Source: Chishuiella changwenlii (GTDB lineage Bacteria; Bacteroidota; Bacteroidia; Flavobacteriales; Weeksellaceae). Taken from it: a stretch of DNA of 64,000 nt. Made by a program: the position numbers and the translations under genes. Shown here one piece after another: positions 35,900 through 45,586 of this stretch (the first letter of the stretch is position 1; the number at the start of each line of letters is the position of its first letter). Below the pieces are notes generated by a model. The model saw only the letters and a program-made list of their open reading frames with translations. It searched no databases and was not told the DNA's origin. The stretch lies in the NCBI RefSeq assembly GCF_900142565.1, contig NZ_FRBH01000002.1, forward strand, positions 1-64,000, in the 5' to 3' direction.

Positions 35900-37504
35900 A
35901 TGGCAGAAATTATTGCAATGCCTCGCTTAAGCGATACAATGGAAGAAGGAACCGTTGTTAAATGGCACAAAAATGTAGGAGATAAAATAGCTGAAGGTGA
36001 TATTTTAGCTGATATTGAAACAGATAAAGCGATCCAAGAATTCGAATCTGAATTTGATGGTGTTTTATTATTTCAAGGTGTTGCTGAAGGGTCTACAACT
36101 AATGTAGATGAAATTTTAGCAATTATTGGAAATGAAGGAGAGGATATCTCTAGCTTAATAGGAGGAGGTAATTCTTCTAAAGAAGAGCCAAAACAAGAAG
36201 CTAAAACTGAAGCAGTAGAATCAAAAGAAGAAGCTGCACCAGCTGCAGATATTCCAGATAATGTAGAAGTAATTACAATGCCTCGTCTTTCTGATACAAT
36301 GGAAGAAGGAACTGTAGTTGTTTGGCATAAAAATGTTGGAGATAAAGTTGCAGAAGGTGATATTTTAGCAGAAATTGAAACGGATAAAGCTGTTCAAGAA
36401 TTCGAATCTGAATTTGATGGTGTTTTATTATTTCAAGGTGCTAAAGTAAATGAGCCAGCTCCAGTTGATACAATTTTAGCAATTATTGGTGAAGAAGGAA
36501 CAGATGTTTCTGGAATTGTAGCAAATGGAGGAAAAACTTCAACAGCATCTAAATCTAAACCTGAGGAAACTGAGGACGACGAAAAACCAGTAGTTGTAGA
36601 ATTAGATGTTAATAACAATAGCAAATCAGAAGAAACTAATGGACGTATCTTTGCATCTCCATTAGCAAAAACTATAGCAAAAGATAAAGGAATTAATTTA
36701 GCAGAAGTAAAAGGTTCTGGAGATAATGGGCGTATCATTAAAAAAGATATCGAAAATTATCAGCCAACTCAAGCAAAAGCTGAAACAAAAACTGAATCTA
36801 AACCAGCTCAAACATTTGTTTCTGGAGAAGATAAAGTAATTCCTAATTCTCAAATGAGAAAAGTAATTGCAAAACGTTTAGCAGAATCTAAATTTACAGC
36901 TCCTCATTATTACTTAAATGTTGAGTTAGATATGGATAACGCAATCGAAGCTCGTAAGCAATTAAATACTGTACCAAATACTAAAGTATCATTTAATGAT
37001 ATTGTTGTTAAGGCAGTAGCAATGGCTTTACGTCAGCATCCAGCAGTTAACTCTACTTGGACAGATAAAGAAATTATTCAACACGGAGACATCAACATTG
37101 GTGTAGCTGTTGCTGTAGAAGATGGTTTATTAGTTCCTGTTGTTAAAAACACAGATCAAAAATCATTCAATCAAATTTCTGCTGAAGTAAGAGATTATGC
37201 AGGACGTGCAAGAGATAGAAAATTAAAAGCAGACGAAATGGAAAAATCTACTTTCTCTGTATCTAATTTAGGTATGTTTGGAATCGAATCATTTACATCG
37301 ATTATCAATCAACCAAATTCTTGTATTTTATCTGTAGGAGCAATCGTTCAGAAACCAGTTGTTAAAGATGGACAAATTGTAGTTGGTAACACAATGAAAT
37401 TATCTTTAGCTTGTGATCACAGAACAGTTGATGGAGCTACAGGTGCACAGTTCTTACAAACATTAAAAATGTTTATAGAGAATCCTGTAACAATGTTAGT
37501 ATAG
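35900..37504 (+). CDS. pdhC: Pyruvate dehydrogenase E2 (dihydrolipoamide acetyltransferase)
   Basis: A 534-residue E2 with two N-terminal lipoyl domains (about 1-80 and 125-205). Each carries the lipoyl lysine in ETDKA, and they are very similar to each other in both protein and DNA. A peripheral subunit-binding domain follows (about 250-285, FASPLAKTIAKDKGINL), then the acyltransferase core ending in the catalytic DHRTVDGATGAQFL. Acid-, alanine- and proline-rich linkers join the parts. It transfers acetyl groups to CoA in the pyruvate dehydrogenase complex and is co-transcribed with pdhA. Confidence 0.96.
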   Translation: MAEIIAMPRLSDTMEEGTVVKWHKNVGDKIAEGDILADIETDKAIQEFESEFDGVLLFQGVAEGSTTNVDEILAIIGNEGEDISSLIGGGNSSKEEPKQEAKTEAVESKEEAAPAADIPDNVEVITMPRLSDTMEEGTVVVWHKNVGDKVAEGDILAEIETDKAVQEFESEFDGVLLFQGAKVNEPAPVDTILAIIGEEGTDVSGIVANGGKTSTASKSKPEETEDDEKPVVVELDVNNNSKSEETNGRIFASPLAKTIAKDKGINLAEVKGSGDNGRIIKKDIENYQPTQAKAETKTESKPAQTFVSGEDKVIPNSQMRKVIAKRLAESKFTAPHYYLNVELDMDNAIEARKQLNTVPNTKVSFNDIVVKAVAMALRQHPAVNSTWTDKEIIQHGDINIGVAVAVEDGLLVPVVKNTDQKSFNQISAEVRDYAGRARDRKLKADEMEKSTFSVSNLGMFGIESFTSIINQPNSCILSVGAIVQKPVVKDGQIVVGNTMKLSLACDHRTVDGATGAQFLQTLKMFIENPVTMLV

Positions 37505-37526
37505 ACTAATGTTTTATATAAATAAC

Positions 37527-37559
37527 AAAGACCATTCATAAAGAATGGTCTTTTTTTTG
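37527..37559 (+). terminator. Terminator after pdhC
   Basis: AAAGACCATTC (37527-37537) with GAATGGTCTTT (37543-37553), loop of 5, then T-run. Confidence 0.87.
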
Positions 37560-37604
37560 TTATGAATTCTATGAATGACTATTTTTAAACTATAAACTAA
37601 CTGA

Positions 37605-38543
37605 ATGAAGAGATTAAAATTCTACTATAATATCATTAAACAAACAATAATAGAATTCAGTGAAGATAGAATTATGAAGCTAAGTGCATCTTTAACATAT
37701 TATGCCTTGTTTTCTTTATCACCATTAATTTTAATTGTTATTTCTAGTGCGAGTATTTTCTTTAAAAAGGATGCCATAGAAAATAGAATGTTTTATGAAT
37801 TGAAAAACATAGTTGGTCCAGATGTAGCACTTGCAGTACAAAACTTTGTAACCAATTCTACCATTTCTGGAGATAGCTCTGTAGCGTTATATATTGGTAT
37901 TGGTATTTTAATCTTTGGTTCTACGACTATGTTTGCCGATATGCAAGATAGTCTTAATCTTATTTGGAGAGTAGAAGCAATGCCAAGAAGAGCTTGGATA
38001 AAATTTATTATAAACAGAGGACTTTCGTTTTTAGTAATTCTTACTTTGGGATTGCTTTTAATTACAACAGTTATCTTAAATGGAGTTTTAGTGGGATTTG
38101 GAGAAGAGATTTTTAGTTTTCTTCATCTTGATACAATTATAACAAAAACATCTGTTATTTTTATTAATAATGGTTTAAGTATATTTATTTCTATTGTTAT
38201 TTTTTACATCTTATTCAAGATATTACCAGATGCACATATAAAATCTAGACCAGCTTTAGTTGGAGCGGTTTTTACAGCGATTTTATTTTTTCTTGCAAAA
38301 TATTTGATAGGAGTGTATTTAGCAAATACTAAATACTCTAAAATATTTGGTTCCGCTGCTTCGTTGGTAATTTTACTATTATGGATATATTATGTAGCGA
38401 CAATAGTCTATCTAGGAGCGAAATTTACGAAGGTTTATGCCGAATGTAAAGGTTTTCCTATTATACCTAAAAAGAATGCAAAATTGAGAAGATTAACTTT
38501 TGTGGATCATAAAGTGAAGAATGATTATGATACAATTAATTAA
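37605..38543 (+). CDS. YihY/BrkB family membrane protein
   Basis: A 312-residue polytopic protein with about six membrane helices. The family motifs ASLTYYALFSLSPLILIVIS near the start, SAASLVILLLWIYYVATIVYLGAKFTKVY near the end and WRVEAMPRRAW in the middle are visible. Members were once called ribonuclease BN by mistake; they are inner membrane proteins of uncertain role. It stands as a single gene between two terminators. Confidence 0.9.
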   Translation: MKRLKFYYNIIKQTIIEFSEDRIMKLSASLTYYALFSLSPLILIVISSASIFFKKDAIENRMFYELKNIVGPDVALAVQNFVTNSTISGDSSVALYIGIGILIFGSTTMFADMQDSLNLIWRVEAMPRRAWIKFIINRGLSFLVILTLGLLLITTVILNGVLVGFGEEIFSFLHLDTIITKTSVIFINNGLSIFISIVIFYILFKILPDAHIKSRPALVGAVFTAILFFLAKYLIGVYLANTKYSKIFGSAASLVILLLWIYYVATIVYLGAKFTKVYAECKGFPIIPKKNAKLRRLTFVDHKVKNDYDTIN

Positions 38544-38548
38544 AACAT

Positions 38549-38582
38549 AAAAAAAGCAGTCTTATAAGACTGCTTTTTTTAT
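38549..38582. terminator. Bidirectional terminator, yihY / phosphate transporter
   Basis: A perfect palindrome, AAAAAAAGCAGTCTTA (38549-38564) and its complement (38565-38580), with A- and T-runs at the ends, lies between convergent genes. Confidence 0.87.
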
Positions 38583-38603
38583 GTAATAAAATATAAATAT
38601 GTT

Positions 38604-39710
38604 TTATATAAATAATGTTATAACATAGTAAATTAAGGCTGCTAATATTGCAGAAACAGGAATTGTTAAAACCCACGCCCATAATAAACTAATAGTAACT
38701 CCCCATCTAACGGCAGAAACACGTTTTGTTAATCCTACACCGATAATAGAACCAGTAATTGTATGTGTTGTAGAAACTGGAATTCCGAAGTGCTCTGAAA
38801 TATATAATGTCATAGCTCCAGATGTTTCAGCAACTACACCTTCTAATGGTGTTACTTTTGTAATTTTTGATCCCATTGTTTTGATGATTTTCCATCCACC
38901 ACCCATTGTACCTAAAGCGATAACAATAAAAGATGTGATAGGAACCCATCCCCAATGACTAACAAAATGAGCAAACTTATCATCTGCTTGTACATATTCT
39001 ATGTCGAAATCTACATTCATGTGGTAGAAGATAACTGCTGCACCAATAATACCCATTACTTTTTGTGCATCATTCATACCATGTCCTAAAGAGAATAAAG
39101 CAGAAGAAACTAATTGTAGTTTCTTGAACCATTTTTCTGCTTTTGCTGGCTTTGCTCTTTTACAAATATTTAAAGTAATAATTGTTAATACAGATGCGAT
39201 TACCATTCCCATAAAAGGAGCTAGAAAGATAAATAATACAATTGGCACAACTTTTTTGTACACAATAACATCCTCTCCATTTACAGAAAAACCACCTGCA
39301 TGTGCTATAGCAGCCCCAATAAATCCTCCAATTAAAGTATGAGAAGAAGAAGAAGGGATACCAAATTTCCAAGTTAATAGATTCCAAGAAATTGCAGCAA
39401 TAATACCAGCTAAGATAACCTCTAATGTGATAAAATTTTCAGCAACAGATTTAGCAATTGTATTACCAATTTTAAATTCTCCTATCCAATAAACTGAAAT
39501 GAAATAAGCTGCAAAATTAAATACAGCAGCCCATAATACAGCCTGAAATGGAGTTAAAACTTTTGTTGCAACAATTGTTGCAATAGCATTTGCCGCATCG
39601 TGAAAACCATTGATATAATCAAAAACAAATGATAAAATTATAATTGTAATCAATACTATACCTGGTGTTGACGTTAACATATCAGAAAACGCTGAAAAAA
39701 ATTCTGTCAT
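38604..39710 (-). CDS. PiT family inorganic phosphate transporter
   Basis: The 368-residue protein has about ten membrane segments in two PiT half-repeats. Each repeat carries the signature with the conserved Asp: FDYINGFHDAANAIATIVATKVL near 30-52 and the related MNDAQKV and GIPVSTTHTITGSIIGVG parts later. It imports phosphate, probably with protons or sodium. Its partner, the DUF47 protein gene, lies 26 nt upstream on the same strand, an arrangement typical of low-affinity phosphate uptake. Confidence 0.93.
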   Translation of the reverse strand: MTEFFSAFSDMLTSTPGIVLITIIILSFVFDYINGFHDAANAIATIVATKVLTPFQAVLWAAVFNFAAYFISVYWIGEFKIGNTIAKSVAENFITLEVILAGIIAAISWNLLTWKFGIPSSSSHTLIGGFIGAAIAHAGGFSVNGEDVIVYKKVVPIVLFIFLAPFMGMVIASVLTIITLNICKRAKPAKAEKWFKKLQLVSSALFSLGHGMNDAQKVMGIIGAAVIFYHMNVDFDIEYVQADDKFAHFVSHWGWVPITSFIVIALGTMGGGWKIIKTMGSKITKVTPLEGVVAETSGAMTLYISEHFGIPVSTTHTITGSIIGVGLTKRVSAVRWGVTISLLWAWVLTIPVSAILAALIYYVITLFI

Positions 39711-39736
39711 AATCTTTAATGATTTAGATTAAGTTG

Positions 39737-40381
39737 TTACGAGTGTTTAACTGCAACAGCTTCTAATACATTTGCAACACTTTTACATTTATCTGTTGCA
39801 GATTCTAATGAAGATAAAACTTCTTTATACTTAATGATGTTCTTAACGTCTGTTTCGTTTTCAAAGATCTCTTGAACAGCTTTGTCAAAAATACGATCAG
39901 ATTTATTTTCTAATTTGTTGATTTGCTCACAAATTTCATAAACACGATTCAGGTTACGGAAATCTTTTAATTGATCAATTCCTTCACCGATTAATTGACA
40001 AGCTTCTAAATTAACAGCAGTAATTTTACGAATAGATTTCGTTATTTTTTCTACTTGATAAATGTTAATTCTATTTGCAGCTCCATTTAAATTATCAGCA
40101 ACATAATCTATCGATTTTACAAGTTGATAAATATCTTCTCTATCGAATGGAGTAATAAAATTCTTACTTAATTCTAAGTTAGTTTTTTGAGTTAAATACT
40201 CAATTTTACTTTCTAGTTTAGAGATTTGTGCGATATAGTCCTCACGATCTTCAACCGGAGCATTCACACATTCGTGTAGTAATTCAGCTAGTTTTATTAA
40301 GCTTTTTGAAGCTTCCTCAAACAAAGGATAGAATACTTTATCCTTTGGAGTAAACAATTTAAAAAATGAGTTTACTGACAT
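39737..40381 (-). CDS. DUF47 (PhoU-like) phosphate transport regulator
   Basis: A 214-residue all-helical protein of the DUF47/PhoU-like family, with repeated helices carrying conserved acidic positions (CVNAPVEDREDYIAQISKLE, EICEQINKLENKSDRIFDKA). These proteins are encoded next to PiT transporters and are thought to gate or regulate phosphate flux. It leads the DUF47-PiT pair. A consensus -7 element (TAACTTTG on the minus strand, 40410-40403) lies 22 nt upstream. Confidence 0.92.
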   Translation of the reverse strand: MSVNSFFKLFTPKDKVFYPLFEEASKSLIKLAELLHECVNAPVEDREDYIAQISKLESKIEYLTQKTNLELSKNFITPFDREDIYQLVKSIDYVADNLNGAANRINIYQVEKITKSIRKITAVNLEACQLIGEGIDQLKDFRNLNRVYEICEQINKLENKSDRIFDKAVQEIFENETDVKNIIKYKEVLSSLESATDKCKSVANVLEAVAVKHS

Positions 40382-40402
40382 TTAAATTTAAATTTTGAAC
40401 TG

Positions 40403-40410
40403 CAAAGTTA
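40403..40410 (-). promoter_or_regulatory. -7 element upstream of DUF47-PiT
   Basis: TAACTTTG on the minus strand matches TAnnTTTG. The expected -33 TTG is absent, so it is a half-supported promoter. A second -7-like octamer, TATTTTTG (40559-40566) on the plus strand, may serve the divergent porin gene with a leader of about 100 nt. Confidence 0.45.
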
Positions 40411-40677
40411 ACAGATTAAGACTTAAGCGACATTAAATTAATGTAAATTTTTTTAACATTTAACGTTTCTCAGTCAATATAAATGGTTTAAAAATAATGT
40501 TTTTTATTTCTCAAATTTCAGTAAATCAGGTTGTTTTATAGTACTTTATTATGAAAATTATTTTTGTAATAAATATTCAATTGGTATGATTTTTGTAAAA
40601 TCGGAAACACTCTAAAATTTTTTTAATAGATTTTAGATTATTACATATATTTAACCAACCAACAACCTATACAACCT

Positions 40678-42021
40678 ATGAAATATTATCAACTGCTAAT
40701 ATGTTTATTTGTAAACATATGCTATGCGCAAAACATAGATTCTATACAGTCTCAAATAGATTCTATACAATATGATAGCGAAATAGATTTCCTAAAATCG
40801 AGATTAGAAAACTTAGAAAAAAAATTCGGTGTAACAGATTCTGTACAAAAAAAAGAATTTGGCTTGCTTCAACAAACGCGTATTAATATGTTTGTTTTAA
40901 TGCGAATGGGAGAATTAGATTGGGATCAAAAAGTATTTAATCAACAAACACAAAAAGGAGAGAGAATTCATCCAAGATTTTGGTCTCGTCCTATGTTTTA
41001 TGTATTCTTAAACTCTCAATTATCAGAGGATTTTGATTTTAGATTCAGTTTTCAAAACTATCCTTTCTCTATTTTTGGAGGAGATACCGATTTTCGTTTA
41101 GCGTTAGTTTTAGCGGAGATTTGGTTAAGATATAAGATTGATGATCATTACTCATTAAAATTTGGACGTCAAGACGTATCAAATATATGGGATAACCAGA
41201 TAGGTACTCAATTTGATTTTTGGCAACATGATGGTTTATCGTTTAAAACGAATCATGATATTGGAAAATTAGATTTAACAACTCAATCTGCTTTTTTTCT
41301 AGAAAGATATGTTAATAATGCACCATTTAAAGAACAAGGAAAGTTGTATGGTATGTCTGCTAAGTTAGAAAATAAAACATCTAGAACTCCTTGGCATATT
41401 AGTACGGGATTAATGCGAGCAGAAAGTCTACCTAATACTTATTATAGTAGTATAGGACAGTTTTTTTATGATGGAGATTTAGCAAAAGAATATACAATCT
41501 TTTTATCTCAACTTTCTGTGAGGTTTAAAAACTTCGCGAATTTGGCATTTACGTTTGATTTCTTTCATAATTTCAATAACTATAAAAATAATCCACAATC
41601 TAGTCTTATTAGAGATGTAAAAGGAGAAACAAATATTATAAGAGATGCTGATGGAAATTATTCAGAGAATAAATCTTTTGATGCGTCTACTGCTCCAAAT
41701 TTTAGAAATCAAAAATCAGGATTCTATGGGTCTGTTTCTTCAGATTTACCTTTTATTAGTAAAGATTTAAGAGTGTCTGCTGGTTATTTGTATATGCAAA
41801 AATATGCCGCTTTAGATTTCTTTGCTCAGTATGATTTAGCGCGTTGGGCATCTACCAATGTCAAAGGACCTGAATTTATGATAAAGTATAAATTGAATGA
41901 TAGAATCTCTTTTAGAAATAGAACATTCTTTATAAAAGAGATAAAGGGACTTAATGGAGTTGATCCGGGTTTTGTTCGAGAAGGAAATCGAACAAGATTT
42001 GATATTATAATTAATTTTTAA
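40678..42021 (+). CDS. Putative outer membrane porin
   Basis: A 447-residue protein with a signal peptide (cleavage near ICYAQ), a short coiled coil (about 25-55, FLKSRLENLEKKFGV) as found in trimeric or phosphate-type porins, then a 16-strand-like barrel region rich in aromatic alternation that ends in a terminal Phe (FDIIINF). Motifs such as LKFGRQDVSNIWDNQ fit porins of the OprP/O or alginate-export type. Its divergent placement from the phosphate transporter pair hints at phosphate or another anion as substrate; that is inference only. Confidence 0.75.
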   Translation: MKYYQLLICLFVNICYAQNIDSIQSQIDSIQYDSEIDFLKSRLENLEKKFGVTDSVQKKEFGLLQQTRINMFVLMRMGELDWDQKVFNQQTQKGERIHPRFWSRPMFYVFLNSQLSEDFDFRFSFQNYPFSIFGGDTDFRLALVLAEIWLRYKIDDHYSLKFGRQDVSNIWDNQIGTQFDFWQHDGLSFKTNHDIGKLDLTTQSAFFLERYVNNAPFKEQGKLYGMSAKLENKTSRTPWHISTGLMRAESLPNTYYSSIGQFFYDGDLAKEYTIFLSQLSVRFKNFANLAFTFDFFHNFNNYKNNPQSSLIRDVKGETNIIRDADGNYSENKSFDASTAPNFRNQKSGFYGSVSSDLPFISKDLRVSAGYLYMQKYAALDFFAQYDLARWASTNVKGPEFMIKYKLNDRISFRNRTFFIKEIKGLNGVDPGFVREGNRTRFDIIINF

Positions 42022-42025
42022 TGTG

Positions 42026-42064
42026 AAAAAAAACTCCTTTAGAATTTCTAAAGGAGTTTTTTAT
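42026..42064. terminator. Bidirectional terminator, porin / ftsY
   Basis: AAAAACTCCTTTAGAA pairs with TTCTAAAGGAGTTTTT, flanked by A and T runs, between the convergent porin and ftsY genes. Confidence 0.87.
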
Positions 42065-42083
42065 TTATATAAGAAATATAATT

Positions 42084-43046
42084 TTATTTTGTTCTTTTAA
42101 AGAAAGAATCTACAAATTCCATTTTATCAAATGCTTGTAAATCGTTTATTCCTTCACCAACACCAATATATTTTACTGGAATTTTAAACTGATCAGAAAT
42201 ACCAATTACAACTCCTCCTTTTGCTGTTCCATCTAATTTTGTTACAGCTAAAGCAGAAACTTCGGTTGCTTGTGTAAACTGTTTTGCTTGTTCAAATGCA
42301 TTTTGCCCTGTAGAACCGTCTAAAACTAATAAAACTTCGTGTGGAGCATCTGGAATAACTTTTTGCATGACGCGTTTTATTTTTGTTAACTCATTCATTA
42401 AATTAACTTTGTTATGTAAACGACCTGCTGTATCTATTAATACAACATCAGCATTTTGAGCAACGGCAGATTGTATCGTGTCAAATGCTACAGAAGCAGG
42501 ATCTGATCCCATTGCTTGTTTTACAATTGGAACACCAGCACGCTCCGACCAAATAACTAATTGGTCTACTGCAGCAGCTCGGAAAGTATCAGCTGCACCA
42601 AGTACAACTTTTAAACCTTGAGATTTAAATTGTGAGGCTAATTTTCCTATTGTAGTTGTTTTTCCAACACCATTTACTCCAACAACCATAATTACATACG
42701 GTACGTTTTTCTTTGGTATTGTAAATCCATTTGTATTTTCAATATTATTTTCAGAAAGTAAACCTGCTATTTCTTCTCTAAGAATAACATCAAGTTCAGA
42801 AGTTGAAACATATTTATCACGTTCTACACGTTCTTCTATTCTTCGAATAATTTTTACAGTAGTTTCTACTCCTACATCAGATGAGATAAGAACTTCTTCT
42901 AAATCATCTAAAACCTCGTCATCTACTTTTGATTTTCCAACAACAGCACGACTGATTTTATCAAATAGAGAAGTTTTAGATTTTTCTAAACCTTCATCTA
43001 ATTTTTCTTTACTTTCTTTACCTAGTATTTTCTTGAACCAACTCAT
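42084..43046 (-). CDS. ftsY: Signal recognition particle receptor FtsY
   Basis: The 320-residue SRP GTPase consists of an N domain (about 20-95) and a G domain: GVNGVGKTTTIGKLA (P-loop), DTFRAAAVDQL, DTAGR, TKLDGTAKGG and the closing GVGEGINDLQAFD. It lacks the long acidic A domain of E. coli FtsY, which is usual in this phylum. It receives ribosome-SRP complexes at the membrane. It is the last gene after rpmB, rpmG and the DUF4295 gene on the minus strand. Confidence 0.96.
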   Translation of the reverse strand: MSWFKKILGKESKEKLDEGLEKSKTSLFDKISRAVVGKSKVDDEVLDDLEEVLISSDVGVETTVKIIRRIEERVERDKYVSTSELDVILREEIAGLLSENNIENTNGFTIPKKNVPYVIMVVGVNGVGKTTTIGKLASQFKSQGLKVVLGAADTFRAAAVDQLVIWSERAGVPIVKQAMGSDPASVAFDTIQSAVAQNADVVLIDTAGRLHNKVNLMNELTKIKRVMQKVIPDAPHEVLLVLDGSTGQNAFEQAKQFTQATEVSALAVTKLDGTAKGGVVIGISDQFKIPVKYIGVGEGINDLQAFDKMEFVDSFFKRTK

Positions 43047-43173
43047 TGAAAGTTAATTTATCTTAAAAAATTTATGTACGAATATACATAAATTTAAAGC
43101 AAATAAAAAAGCTACCTTGAAAACGAGGCAGCTCAATTAATCTTAAATATTTTCTGTTAGAGTGATCTACAAA

Positions 43174-43323
43174 TTATTTCGTAAAGAAAGAATCTGCTTG
43201 CTCAGCACTAACTACTTTTTCTACAAATACGTAAGCTCCACTTTTAGGAGATTTTACCATTTTGATTACTTTGGTCATCTTTTTAGACCCAGTTTGTAGT
43301 GTTGCTACCGTTTTCTTTGCCAT
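43174..43323 (-). CDS. DUF4295 small basic protein
   Basis: A 49-residue lysine-rich protein, MAKKTVATLQTGSKKMTKVI at its start and VVSAEQADSFFTK at its end, matching the DUF4295 family always found in Bacteroidota between rpmG and ftsY. It lies 14 nt after rpmG. Its size, charge and position suggest association with the ribosome, but the function is not established. Confidence 0.88.
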   Translation of the reverse strand: MAKKTVATLQTGSKKMTKVIKMVKSPKSGAYVFVEKVVSAEQADSFFTK

Positions 43324-43337
43324 CGTCTAAACTTTTA

Positions 43338-43520
43338 TTATTTAATCTCCTTGTGAACTGTATACTTTTTCAATACTGAGTTATATTTTTTTAACTCAAT
43401 ACGATCTGGAGTATTTTTTTTGTTTTTAGTAGTGATATAACGAGACATTCCTGGCATACCACTTTCTTTATGCTCTGTACATTCTAAAATAACTTGTACT
43501 CTGTTTCCTTTTTTTGCCAT
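43338..43520 (-). CDS. rpmG: Ribosomal protein L33
   Basis: A 60-residue L33 with the family body [29 protein letters not shown] and the C-terminal [18 protein letters not shown]. The zinc-binding cysteines of the C+ type are lacking apart from one Cys, so this is a zinc-free form. It is the second gene of the rpmB-rpmG-DUF4295-ftsY run. Confidence 0.96.
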   Translation of the reverse strand: MAKKGNRVQVILECTEHKESGMPGMSRYITTKNKKNTPDRIELKKYNSVLKKYTVHKEIK

Positions 43521-43531
43521 GGTGTCCTAAA

Positions 43532-43768
43532 TTATTTGATTAAACCTTCTTTGCGTGCGCGTTTAACAGCCTCATCAACGCCTAATTTGTTGATTGTTTT
43601 TAAACCGTGTGCAGAAACTCTTAATGTAATCCACTCACCAGTTTCTGGCATAAAAAATCTCTTTTTGAACAAATTCACTTCAAAAGTGCGTTTTGTTTTA
43701 TTATTAGCATGAGAAACATTGTTTCCAACTAATCTCTTCTTACCTGTGATTTGACAAATCTTTGACAT
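43532..43768 (-). CDS. rpmB: Ribosomal protein L28
   Basis: A 78-residue L28: SKICQITGKKRLVGNNVSHANNKTKR at the N-terminus (shown in conserved parts as ITGKK and VSHANNKTKR) and ITLRVSAHGLKTINKLGVDEAV near the C-terminus. It is the promoter-proximal gene of the operon that runs into rpmG, DUF4295 and ftsY. Confidence 0.96.
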   Translation of the reverse strand: MSKICQITGKKRLVGNNVSHANNKTKRTFEVNLFKKRFFMPETGEWITLRVSAHGLKTINKLGVDEAVKRARKEGLIK

Positions 43769-43801
43769 CTTATTTTGTATTGTCCTATTTTAAACGGAGT
43801 G

Positions 43802-43832
43802 CAAAGTAACAAATTATATATTACTTATACAA
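43802..43832 (-). promoter_or_regulatory. Promoter of the rpmB operon
   Basis: On the minus strand TTG (43832-43830), a 20-nt spacer and TTACTTTG (43809-43802) match the phylum promoter at all but one base of the -7 element. It lies 33 nt before rpmB. Confidence 0.55.
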
Positions 43833-43850
43833 CCCTTTAGGTTATTAATT

Positions 43851-45506
43851 TTATATTTTTTTCTTATTTTGTTTGTATAACAACTTCTGAGCAAGGGTAT
43901 AAGCTAAGATAATTCCCATTATCAATAAAGCTACTCTTGCAATTACATCGCCATACTTAGTATAAAACGTTAATTCACTATTCATTAAGATTGTGCCATT
44001 TAAAGCACCTTGCTCACCGTATGGTAATGATTTCATTATATCTCCTCGCTGATTAACAAAAGCCGAAATACCTGAGTTTGCAGATCTAACAATAGCGCGT
44101 CTATTTTCAATAGCTCTTAAGTTACCATATAATAATAACTGTCTATGACCATCAGTAGAGCCCCACCAAGAATCGTTGGTCATTGTGAATAAAACATTTG
44201 CGCCTTCTCTCACATATTCTGTTGTGTAATCTCCGTAAATTGATTCGTAACATATAACCGGAGCAACAGAAGCGGTGTTTGTTTTATTTTTGAAAACAGA
44301 ACGATGGGGTTGAATCCCTAACGTTTTTGTTGTGCCGCCAAAGTTAAGCATAAATTCTCCAATAATTGGTATTAAATATTTACGATATGGAAAATTTTCT
44401 ACTCCAGGTACTAATTTACTCTTATGATAAACTTCTATAGAATCATTTCCACTTATTTGTAAAGCCGAATTATAGGCATCATACCAAGTTATTCCATCTC
44501 GCATGACAGATGCTGTTTCTGTTGCTAAAGAAGACATAGGATAAATTCGCATAATTGATGCGCCTGTTACAAAATGTACATCATTTTTAGCTTTTGTCCA
44601 TTGCTGGATGTCTTTTACAATTAAATCAGTATATAAATTATCAAATATAAGAGCAGAAGATCCAGGAACTGCGGTTTCTGGTGCTACAACAAATTGTGTT
44701 TTAGGTTGAATATTTTTTAAAGCCAATTCTTTTAATTCACCATAAATCTGTAAACCATCTTTCATGTACTTTTCATTGTACGGATCTAAATCTGGTTGTA
44801 GAATAAGAACATCAAGTGCTTTTCCTTTTTCTTCGTAATTAGCATACATTATATATGATATTCCGATAGGAACAGCAATTAATAATCCTGCATAAATTCC
44901 TAATTTATTTAGATATTTTATTTCTTTCTTATTAATGTATGCAGTTAAATAATAAAAGATGATAATGTTAACAATCCAAATCCATAATGCTCCTCCAAAA
45001 GTACCAGTATATTCGTACCATTGTACCCACTCATAGTATTTTGCAAAACCATTTCCTAAATTAAACCATGGCCAAGTTAATTCCCAATTAAGTGTTAGTT
45101 TATCAAAACTCATCCAAATAGCTGGAAGAAAAACTAAACCATATAGGTTTCCTGCTTTTGTTTTTACAAAATGATAGATTTGAAAAACAATTGACATAAA
45201 TAATGCGTTAGCAATAACAGGTATTAAATATGCACTCCACGAATTATGTAGAGTTCCATTAGCATCTGTTTCTTGTGCATAATGTAACCACCAAATAACA
45301 ATAGCATTCCATATAAAGAAAGCTAAAAATGAAAGTCCGAAAATTTTACGTCCTTTCTTTTTAAATTCTGCTCGTTGTGTAATTTGATGTTCAGCTAACA
45401 TCAAAGGAACAAAACCAATGAATAGTAATAGTGGAAAACCATGAGATGGCCAACCAGCTGTTAATAATAATCCTGATGCGATTGCGTACGCAATGTATTT
45501 TTTCAT
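43851..45506 (-). CDS. lnt: Apolipoprotein N-acyltransferase
   Basis: The 551-residue protein has about six N-terminal membrane helices, a nitrilase-type periplasmic domain (about 235-510) and a final membrane helix. The catalytic Glu-Lys-Cys triad is seen in VVAPETAVPG, YHKSKLVPGVENFP and APVICYESIYG. It adds the third acyl chain to lipoproteins in the inner membrane. Several lipoproteins in this window (3007, 48663, 58437, 61228, 63690) would be its substrates. Confidence 0.94.
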   Translation of the reverse strand: MKKYIAYAIASGLLLTAGWPSHGFPLLLFIGFVPLMLAEHQITQRAEFKKKGRKIFGLSFLAFFIWNAIVIWWLHYAQETDANGTLHNSWSAYLIPVIANALFMSIVFQIYHFVKTKAGNLYGLVFLPAIWMSFDKLTLNWELTWPWFNLGNGFAKYYEWVQWYEYTGTFGGALWIWIVNIIIFYYLTAYINKKEIKYLNKLGIYAGLLIAVPIGISYIMYANYEEKGKALDVLILQPDLDPYNEKYMKDGLQIYGELKELALKNIQPKTQFVVAPETAVPGSSALIFDNLYTDLIVKDIQQWTKAKNDVHFVTGASIMRIYPMSSLATETASVMRDGITWYDAYNSALQISGNDSIEVYHKSKLVPGVENFPYRKYLIPIIGEFMLNFGGTTKTLGIQPHRSVFKNKTNTASVAPVICYESIYGDYTTEYVREGANVLFTMTNDSWWGSTDGHRQLLLYGNLRAIENRRAIVRSANSGISAFVNQRGDIMKSLPYGEQGALNGTILMNSELTFYTKYGDVIARVALLIMGIILAYTLAQKLLYKQNKKKI

Positions 45507-45586
45507 GCTACAAATTTATACTTTTTAAAGACTTACTGTGTGATGATATTTGTTGGGAATTATTTAAAATTATTTTTGCTAAACTT

